From assembly GCA_019096195.1 (NCBI GenBank), contig JAGTXK010000219.1, forward strand, positions 372,001 to 436,000: a stretch of 64,000 bases of DNA. Direction: 5' to 3'. Each line of letters starts with the position of its first letter. The first letter of the stretch is position 1. Positions 57,624-64,000 of this stretch are shown here, piece after piece. Both the position numbers and the translations under genes were made by a program. Below the pieces are notes generated by a model, which did not search any database, had not been told where the DNA came from, and was given only the letters and a program-made list of their open reading frames with translations. This DNA is from Boletus sp. NGJ. Its lineage: Eukaryota > Basidiomycota > Agaricomycetes > Boletales > Boletaceae.

Positions 57624-58350
57624 ATGCGCGACGTCCTTAAGACCGAAGAGCTCGATGTTCCTGAAAGTGTCACCATCGAAATCAAGGCTCGGGTCATAAA
57701 AGTGACTGGTCCACGGGGCTCACTCACGAAAAACGTTCGGCATGTCGACATGGATATCCGAGTAGTCAAAGCTGGCAAGAACAAGACGAAGATTACCTTG
57801 GCTGTCTGGCAAGGGGGACGCAAGCACGTCGCCTGTCTAAACACTATCAAAAGTCTGATCAGCAATATGGTCACCGGGGTGACAAAGGTATCCACATCCA
57901 ACTTTGCACCAAATAAAATGTTGACGTAGTAACCAGGGCTTCCTCTACAAAATGCGTGCAGTCTATGCTCACTTCCCCATCAATACCATCATTCAAGATA
58001 ACGGGCGAAAACTGGAAGTTGTAAATTTCCTAGGGGAGAAGGTACGTCTGACGAGCAGTATTCTGGGAAATGTAAGTTAATTCTCGACAGGCTGTTCGGT
58101 ATGTCAATATGTTGGACGGCGTGACAGTAGCAGAGTCGAAAGCACAGAAAGATGAGCTTATCCTGGAGGGCAACGACGTCGAAAATGTCTCGCAATCAGG
58201 TATTTTAACAGCTAAAGCGGATGACCCAGCGATTGACAGGTTTTCGCAGCCGCATCGATCCAGGGTAGCTGCAGAGTGCGGAACAAGGATATTCGTAAAT
58301 TCCTTGACGGTGTCTACGTTTCCGAGCGGACGACGGTGATCACGGACTAA
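57624..58350 (+). CDS. RPL9: 60S ribosomal protein L9 (uL6)
   Basis: Structural protein of the large ribosomal subunit near the GTPase centre. Four exons are modelled: 57624-57887, 57937-58041, 58091-58199 and 58250-58350. They give 192 residues, the family length, in frame. Landmarks are [34 protein letters not shown], the uL6 motif [25 protein letters not shown] and [16 protein letters not shown]. The ATG follows directly after a splice acceptor (cacag|ATG), so the first intron is probably in the leader. Confidence 0.96.
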
Positions 58351-58506
58351 GCAGGTGTTGAAACTGAATGGGTTGGACACCATACTCGAAGCCATGCCAA
58401 GTATGCGATAATCTTCAACAGCTCTGTATGATCACGCATGCCATGCCATTTCATTATTCCACCTGCATGATATATGACAGCGTAAACCAACCACTCCGTG
58501 GATATT

Positions 58507-59498
58507 TCACGCAATAAAAGGGATCCATGTGCAGACTCGACGCCGATAAGCTTCATAGTCATTGCCAAAGAATTGCACCAAAGCCTTCTCTTCAACTGTG
58601 GGAGATGATCAGAAAACGGACTGGACAAAGCAGGAAACAGACCTCGTGTACGTCGGTAGAAGAACCTCCAAAGGATCACGGCGAAACCTATGAAGCTGAC
58701 TGGATTTTGCAACACCATTTGCGTGCCTAAAGCCCAGTAGAAGAAACCAGCGTAGGAAGGGTGACGGAACCACCTGGCACAACATTGGATCGAAATCAAC
58801 TGACTTTCACGTTCAAATGTTGACCTACGCGTATACTCCGTCGGTCACTAATTGATGGGAGTCCCGCTTACGGAAGGCGACAGAATGCGAGAAATTGGTG
58901 GATGCATGCATCATTGCAGTTGTCCTAAGCGCCTGTCCAACAAATACCAGAAGGACACCTATCGCACTTATTCAGGGAATGCGGCAGGTCATGGCGTGAG
59001 TGACGCACCGATAGTAGAAATGTATGTGAGTGACTTTGATGAGGGAAAGAAGAACAGGGTAACAAGGTATTCTATGAGTGCAGTGCCATTTGCGACATGA
59101 TACATTGCGCCATTTTCAAGCAAGAAAGCTGATGAGATGTGAGCCGTGGAGCCAAGTGTTGCAAAGAATTGGACGTGCTCACAGTCGACACTACACTTTT
59201 CTAGATTCCAACCAGCAGTCACTGCGAACTCACCCCAATGGAAACCCGACCACGCTGCAACAAAGAAGCCGAACTGATATGTGGCCCACCAGGGAGATGA
59301 GAGGCCACCTTGTAGAAAAAGGGAAAACCCAAGCGCAAAGGTACCCCCGAGGAGGAATGATATCGTGGACGTTGCGAGTGGGGTATTCGGAATGTTGCCG
59401 TGCGGCTCTATGTTTGGGGGAATTGTCACCAGGGGATGTTTCATGTGTCTGCGTTCCTGTACACGTCGGTCAAAGGCATCTGCTTGGATGTCTTGCAT
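58507..59498 (-). CDS. STE14: Protein-S-isoprenylcysteine O-methyltransferase (Ste14/ICMT)
   Basis: This ER membrane enzyme methylates the C-terminal prenylcysteine of CaaX proteins such as Ras and mating pheromones. At least four introns are seen; the first exon is 59183-59498. After a short leader there are hydrophobic helices (ISFLLGGTFALGFSLFLQGG). The ICMT block includes SVDSFLLENGAMYHVANGTA, KRDSHQLVTDGVYAWFRHPSYAGFFYW and the C-terminal VEEKALVQFFGNDYEAYRR. The stop is near 58507 after TWIPFIA. The RHPSYAGFFYW motif, which binds the cofactor, is intact. The donor of the last intron is ambiguous between two GT sites 8 bp apart. Confidence 0.9.
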
Positions 59499-59594
59499 GT
59501 TGGTTTATACAAGTATGTTAGACAAGCTAGATGGATATTTGCCTTTATTAGGATCAAGGCTGAAACGCCCTTTTGTTTTCTTCAAGCTAGGCCC
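59499..59594. promoter_or_regulatory. 96 bp divergent promoter STE14/MEF2
   Basis: The start codons are separated by only 96 bp, so the two genes share one short regulatory stretch. No clear motif. Confidence 0.55.
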
Positions 59595-62133
59595 ATGGTG
59601 CGTTGGCGCTTCCCCCGGAGATGTAACACCCATCGTGCAAGCTTGGGTTTACCCGTACTCCGTTCCTTTGCATCCGCAGCTCGAAATGAGACTTCCGACA
59701 CCAGGAACATAGCACTTGTGGCTCACATCGGTACGTGTTGACGAATTGCATCCTTGCGGCCGTGTCTGACGTCGACCAGACTCTGGTAAAACGACGTTAA
59801 CGGAGTCCATTTTGCACAAGTCATCCTACATTCCATCCCCCGGCTCTGTCGACAGCGGAAGTACCACTACTGACTTTCTGCCTGCCGAGAGGGAAAGAGG
59901 CATAACTATACAGTCTGCAAGCATACCAGTAAAATGGAAAAACTGGGATTTTAATCTTATTGATACTCCAGGCCACGCCGACTTTGGTATGGAGGTCGAG
60001 AGCGCTAGCCGCGTGGTCGACGGTGCTGTTGTGTTAATAGACTCGGTCGAGGGTGTCGAAGCACAGACGAAGGGTGTATGGAGGCAGCTATCCAAGTGCG
60101 TATCTCATGGTGTCGTTCGACTCCATACCGACACCGGTATCCAGATACAATGTAGCCACTCGCATGCTGTTCATGAACAAGCTTGACCGACCAGGAGCGT
60201 CTTTTAGATCTTCATTGCTATCCCTCTTAACCCACAAGTTACATGCGAACCCTCTAGCGATTACACTCCCTTTAGCGTCCATGAACCCCGAAAATTACTC
60301 TCGAGCGGAGCCAAGCATCGAAGGCTTGGTGGACCTTGTAAAATGGGAGCTTTGGAGGTGGACAGAAGATGGAAGTCACACTTGTCATCCCCTCCCGCTG
60401 GTCAAAGATACCTCAGAGTTTGCGGAGATCTTCCCGACCAATCATCCCATCATCCCTCACTTGGTACCTGCTCGAACGGCGCTCCTGGAAAACCTTGCGA
60501 TGTTCTCCGAAGATCTCATGGATCGACTTCTTGGTGTCCCATCAGACCCACACTCTTATCTACAAGTACACCCCACGGAAATAATACCTCACTTGAGAAA
60601 GGCGACCATCGAAAATCACATTCTCCCTGTATTATGTGGTTCTGCCGTAAAAAGTATCGGTACGGAGTTGGTCATGGATTACGCTGGACATTTACTCGCG
60701 AGTCCTCTCGACGTACGTCTTCAAGTTGAATCTCCAGATGCCCCGGTGCGTTTGTTAGCTTGGAAGGTTACTTGGGACAAACGAAAGGGATGGATGACTT
60801 TTATACGAGTGTACTCAGGTGAGTTTATGACCGATTGGGGTCCCCTTTCCAACGACCTTGTCACCTAGGAACTCTCAAGCGCCAGAGGACTATATATAAT
60901 GTCAACACGGCTCAGAAGGAGCAGATTTCAAAACTTCTCCTGCTGTATGCCTCGGAAGTAGAGGAGGTAGACTCTCTTCCATATGGCTCCGTCGGAGTCG
61001 TTCTCGGCCTCAAGCACACTCGCACTGGAGACACCCTTGTTGACATGCGTGACATCGGAAAATCTGACTCCTCTCGAATGTCACTTCGAGGGGTCACACC
61101 ACCTCCAGCCGTTATGTCAGTCTCGGTCATACCTAATTCCCACTCTGACCTCGACCCGGTCCAAGAGGCCATCCGCTCGTTAATCCGTACGGATCCTTCA
61201 GTCCGCATGGATAACCAGGAGGGCCAGATCCTTGTCCATGGTCTCGGCACCTTGCATCTAGAGATCATCGAACGTCGACTGAGGGATGAGTGGGGCGCCA
61301 AATTCGAATTTGGTAAACGTCGGGTCAGCTATCGAGAATCGACGAATTCTACTATCTCCACGCGGCTGGAAGAGTGGTCAACAGAGATCGCTGGGAAAGC
61401 AACGACCGTCAAGATTGCAGTATCAGTAGCACCCCTTGGAGATGATGAACAAGGTGATCCAGCATTCGATGGTAATCTCGTGTTGGATATCCGAGGCCAG
61501 CCGCTCAAGGCGCCTGATTCGTATTCAAGCCAACTTGATCCATTAGCGAACCTCGCTCGTGGTATTGCAAGTGCCCTTTCCAGTTCCCCTCACACGTCCC
61601 TCCCACTATCGCATGTCAAAGTCCAGATAACGCAATACATTCTTCCACATCAGGCGCCGCCATCCATCCTTACCGGTGCAAGTTCTTACATACTGCGCTC
61701 TAAGCTTAGGGAGGCGGGAATGGGTCCTATCCTTGAACCTTACATCAACCTCAAAGTTTCCGTCCATATGGATACCCTCGGCAAGGTTGTCAAAGACATC
61801 ACAGAGAATGGGGGTGAAGTCCTTGACCTTGCGACTTCGTCAGCATCAGTTGACGAGGATGGGGATCCGTATCCCTCGGATGGGCTGTATATGCCTCCCG
61901 AGGAACTTTCACCTTCCTCCACTTCTCTCAGGGTATCTTCATCAGCATCCGCTCTGTCACAAGCGAAACGAACGATCTATGCCATTGCTCCGCTTAGTCG
62001 AATGTTGGATTATTCGACACGGTTGCGTGCGTTGTCTGGAGGTCATGGTAGCTTTGACATAACAAACGCGGGATTCCGACAAGTAGCAGAGCCTCGCAAA
62101 ATTGAGATATTAAGAGAGATTGGACGCGCTTAA
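59595..62133 (+). CDS. MEF2: Mitochondrial ribosome-releasing factor 2 (EF-G2)
   Basis: Mitochondrial EF-G2 splits ribosomes after termination, together with the recycling factor. Four exons are modelled: 59595-59730, 59780-60095, 60145-60818 and 60869-62133. They give 796 residues, in frame. An Arg-rich presequence ([11 protein letters not shown]...) precedes the GTPase domain: AHIDSGKTT (G1), [11 protein letters not shown] (G2), DTPGHADF (G3), [10 protein letters not shown] (G4) and CGSAVKS (G5). Domains II-V follow, with [12 protein letters not shown] and domain IV/V at the end ([21 protein letters not shown]). The sequence GASFRSSL and the degenerate domain V separate it from ordinary EF-G1. 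Confidence 0.93.
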
Positions 62134-62169
62134 TACATATGATAGATATTTCTACTGGTCAATATCACT
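62134..62169. other. 36 bp between convergent stop codons
   Basis: MEF2 and the downstream minus-strand gene end only 36 bp apart, so their mRNA 3' ends must overlap. Confidence 0.7.
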
Positions 62170-63384
62170 CTAGAGCAATTCCCTTACTTCATCCGCATCT
62201 CCGAATAATACCGCTCCATCCATATCGTCGTCATCATCAGCTGTGACAGTATGCATATGGCCCGCCGCGTTAAGCGTTTGACTGAAGTTCATGAGGTCAT
62301 TGTCACTATCTCCTTCGGTTCTTAAAATTGCATCGTGGAAGAGAGGCACTGGAGGAAGAATCCTATCTCTTGCAGAGCGTGCTTCACTCGGTGCCCTGTC
62401 GTGCTCCGGAAAAAACAACGGTGTTTTCGCTCTCTCTTCTGCTATAACAGATTCGTTGGATGGAACGAGTGATGGCTCAAAGCTTCCACCCTGAAATGAC
62501 GTTCCGAGACCCACTGACTGCAGCCTTGTTTTTGCGCGCAAAGGTGGCCATGGCTCGACGACTACACAAAGACAATGGCCGGATATAGGGAAAGATCGGT
62601 ATTTGAGCTTGAGAAGGGGCTTTGGCTTCTTTTCGTCTTCCTCGACAAGAAGCTCGATATCAGCCGTATGGGGTGGTTGGTCATTCGCGTCCCATGCAAC
62701 GGCATCACTTGATCGGTCAACTTTCTGAGCCACCGGTGTTTGTGCGAAGAGCGGTTCGACTTACGCATTAGGATCTCCGGAAGATCCCCCATCGATTTCA
62801 GGAGGCGGAGATTTCATGGCGACATCTTGACGCAGATCCTCTATGTCTTCATCGTCTTCCTGATATACATCAGAGACGATGCGGCGTTGCTTTCGCACCG
62901 GGCGAGGCTCTCTTGGGATGGGATCGGCGTCATCCATGCCTTCTTCACTCTCCTCAGTAGACCATTCATCCTCTTCAAGATGGCTTTGGGAAATTTTATT
63001 CTTTCCTTTAGTCTTGGAACGTTTGCACCTGCTCTGCTTGGGAGACACTTGGGTTCTTAATCTTTTCTTTTTGGGATTCCGATCTGCAAGTCGCGAAGAG
63101 GCAGGCTCGGGAGCAACCTCTGGATGAAGAGGCGCAGTGACGAAACACCTAGACTAAAGATCTCATTAAGTTTCGGAGGCTTTGGGGTCGACATGTTTGC
63201 GTACCTTGAAGAGAACAGTGTGAGGCTCGGTCTTCCGAAAGAAATAAGCAAACTGGTAGGATTCTGCGATGCAACTGCATGGGTGAACAAGATGCCAAGG
63301 CCAACGAAGTGTACGGACCTCCACGGTGGACCTCCACGGTCCCTCGCTTGTTACCAGGCGCGGCTCCTGGGCCGAAGTGAACAT
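62170..63384 (-). CDS. Unrecognised acidic, probably nuclear protein
   Basis: Four exons are modelled on the minus strand: 63319-63384, 63205-63252, 62765-63117 and 62170-62707. They give 334 residues, in frame. The N-terminus contains FAYFFRKTEPHTVLFK, which looks like the conserved part. A basic stretch (RNPKKKRLRT, CKRSKTKGK) could be a bipartite nuclear signal. It is followed by an acidic region (EDEWSTEESEEGMDDAD, QEDDEDIEDL). Then comes a second conserved-looking block (LLKLKYRSFPISGHCLCVVV, EPWPPLR), and the end is again acidic. I do not recognise the family; the composition suggests a chromatin or transcription factor, which is inference only. Confidence 0.7.
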
Positions 63385-63490
63385 CCTTTTCTGCTTGAAG
63401 CTTCGGAAGGATTCTGCGAGAACTGGTCGACAAATTCGGCGCGTCGTAACAGCAGATGTCAACGCACAGTGGTCTCAAGTCCGCAAGCAC

Positions 63491-63707
63491 ATGTTGAAGG
63501 ACTACATCCGACATCCAATCAATGTGTCGTTCATCAAGGTAAAGCTGCCAATACATTCGTCAGGCTGACGTGCAAGACACGAAAGGAATCACTGACGAAT
63601 AGTGGAAGAACAATATTCGTGGATACGCGCAAATAGTACGCGTTTCTTGGCCTAAAGGTCATTATCGTAGACTGGAACCGATGGAAGTTCAAGACAGGAG
63701 GCGGTGA
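63491..63707 (+). CDS. Possible small 50-residue protein
   Basis: Two exons (63491-63538 and 63603-63707) joined by a 64 bp GT-AG intron give 50 residues in frame: MLKDYIRHPINVSFIK, then a basic stretch WKNNIRGYAQIVRVSW ending LEPMEVQDRRR. It lies head to head with the preceding gene, 106 bp apart. Short size and no recognised family make it tentative; a small mitochondrial protein would fit the composition. Confidence 0.35.
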
Positions 63708-63881
63708 TGCCGTAACAGCGCGGATTAAAGAGTTCAGACAGATCCGTAACAAAGAACAACCAAGCCTCAAAGCGTTGTATAGCTTCAACGCACGAAGGCA
63801 GTGATTCGGCGAAGACGAACAGAACAAGCGTAGTATGTACTTGAACAATGCCTCATCAAACGTGAGTAGACTAACACATAT

Positions 63882-64000
63882 TTATACATCGTTAATATCA
63901 ACACCGGGGCCTGAGATGATGGTCTTGATGACGCCCTTGCCGTCGTCGCTCTTCCCATCGAGGGTGGCTTGGAACGCGAGGGGTGAGTTCTCGAACGGGA
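63882..64000 (-). CDS. C-terminal end of an unidentified gene (runs off the window)
   Basis: The minus-strand frame from the window edge reads PFENSPLAFQATLDGKSDD, then GKGVIKTIISGPGVDINDV, then the stop at 63882. The pattern of a helix ending in LDGK...GKGVIKT resembles the C-terminus of medium-chain (zinc-type or quinone) oxidoreductases, but this is too little to be sure. Confidence 0.5.
   Translation of the reverse strand, partial: PFENSPLAFQATLDGKSDDGKGVIKTIISGPGVDINDV

Noticed and set aside
63124-63636. 170-codon plus-strand frame over the N-terminal exons of the unknown nuclear protein
   Set aside because: It runs antisense to exons with consistent splice phases and has no recognisable motif.
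1-64000. CRISPR arrays, operons, tRNA or rRNA genes
   Set aside because: No regularly spaced short repeats and no recognisable tRNA or rRNA sequence were seen; eukaryotic gene structure makes CRISPR and operons unlikely.

Overview
This 64 kb window looks like nuclear DNA of a filamentous basidiomycete fungus, most likely an Agaricomycete. The evidence is the many short introns (45-66 bp, GT-AG with a few GC-AG), the compact gene spacing, the housekeeping gene set, and the chromodomain Ty3/Gypsy retrotransposons typical of such genomes. It has two very different halves.

Positions 1 to about 41,300 are a nested graveyard of transposable elements. At least four Gypsy families can be told apart by their LTRs and are called Gypsy-1 to Gypsy-4 here. 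Gypsy-1 fills 1-6417 and its 5' end lies outside the window. Scattered relatives of it lie at 11.6-14.4, 14.5-15.3, 19.6-20.6, 27.9-29.8 and 30.5-31.1 kb. Gypsy-2 spans 17660-25974, with a partial inverted copy at 7007-9392. Gypsy-3 is decayed and present in both arms of a large inverted duplication (7007-12432 against 14467-21050, with a 2 kb loop), and another copy of its LTR lies near 39.2-40.2 kb. Gypsy-4 (31242-37190) is inserted in a Tc1/mariner DNA transposon (31086-38639), which itself sits at a junction of two unrelated LTR remnants. A Ty1/Copia fragment lies at 25975-27880. Order of events can be read from nested insertions and target-site duplications.

Positions 41,383 to 64,000 are a dense gene block with no recognisable transposons. 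In order it holds: a phosducin-like thioredoxin-fold protein (+), an unrecognised small protein (-), Dom34/Pelota (+), orotidine-5'-phosphate decarboxylase URA3 (-), the tRNA/mRNA pseudouridine synthase PUS7 (+), an MFS transporter (+), a GT32 glycosyltransferase of the mannosyl-inositol-phosphoceramide synthase type (-), a Swt1-like PIN-domain RNase (-), the pre-mRNA 3'-end factor PCF11 (-), ribosomal protein uL6/L9 (+), the isoprenylcysteine methyltransferase STE14 (-), the mitochondrial ribosome-recycling GTPase MEF2 (+), an unrecognised nuclear-type acidic protein (-), a possible 50-residue protein (+), and the C-terminus of one more gene (-). RNA surveillance and processing recur (Dom34, Swt1, PCF11, PUS7), but nothing shows that these genes form a functional cluster.

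Exon models were built by hand from splice signals, and the summed coding lengths were checked for divisibility by three. Every completely modelled gene closes in frame except URA3, which carries one apparent extra base. I found no new defence or biosynthetic system. The most unusual items are the large inverted duplication with a dated solo-LTR insertion, the zinc-knuckle reading frame downstream of the Gypsy-1 integrase, the mariner with self-complementary terminal repeats, and the URA3 frame problem.
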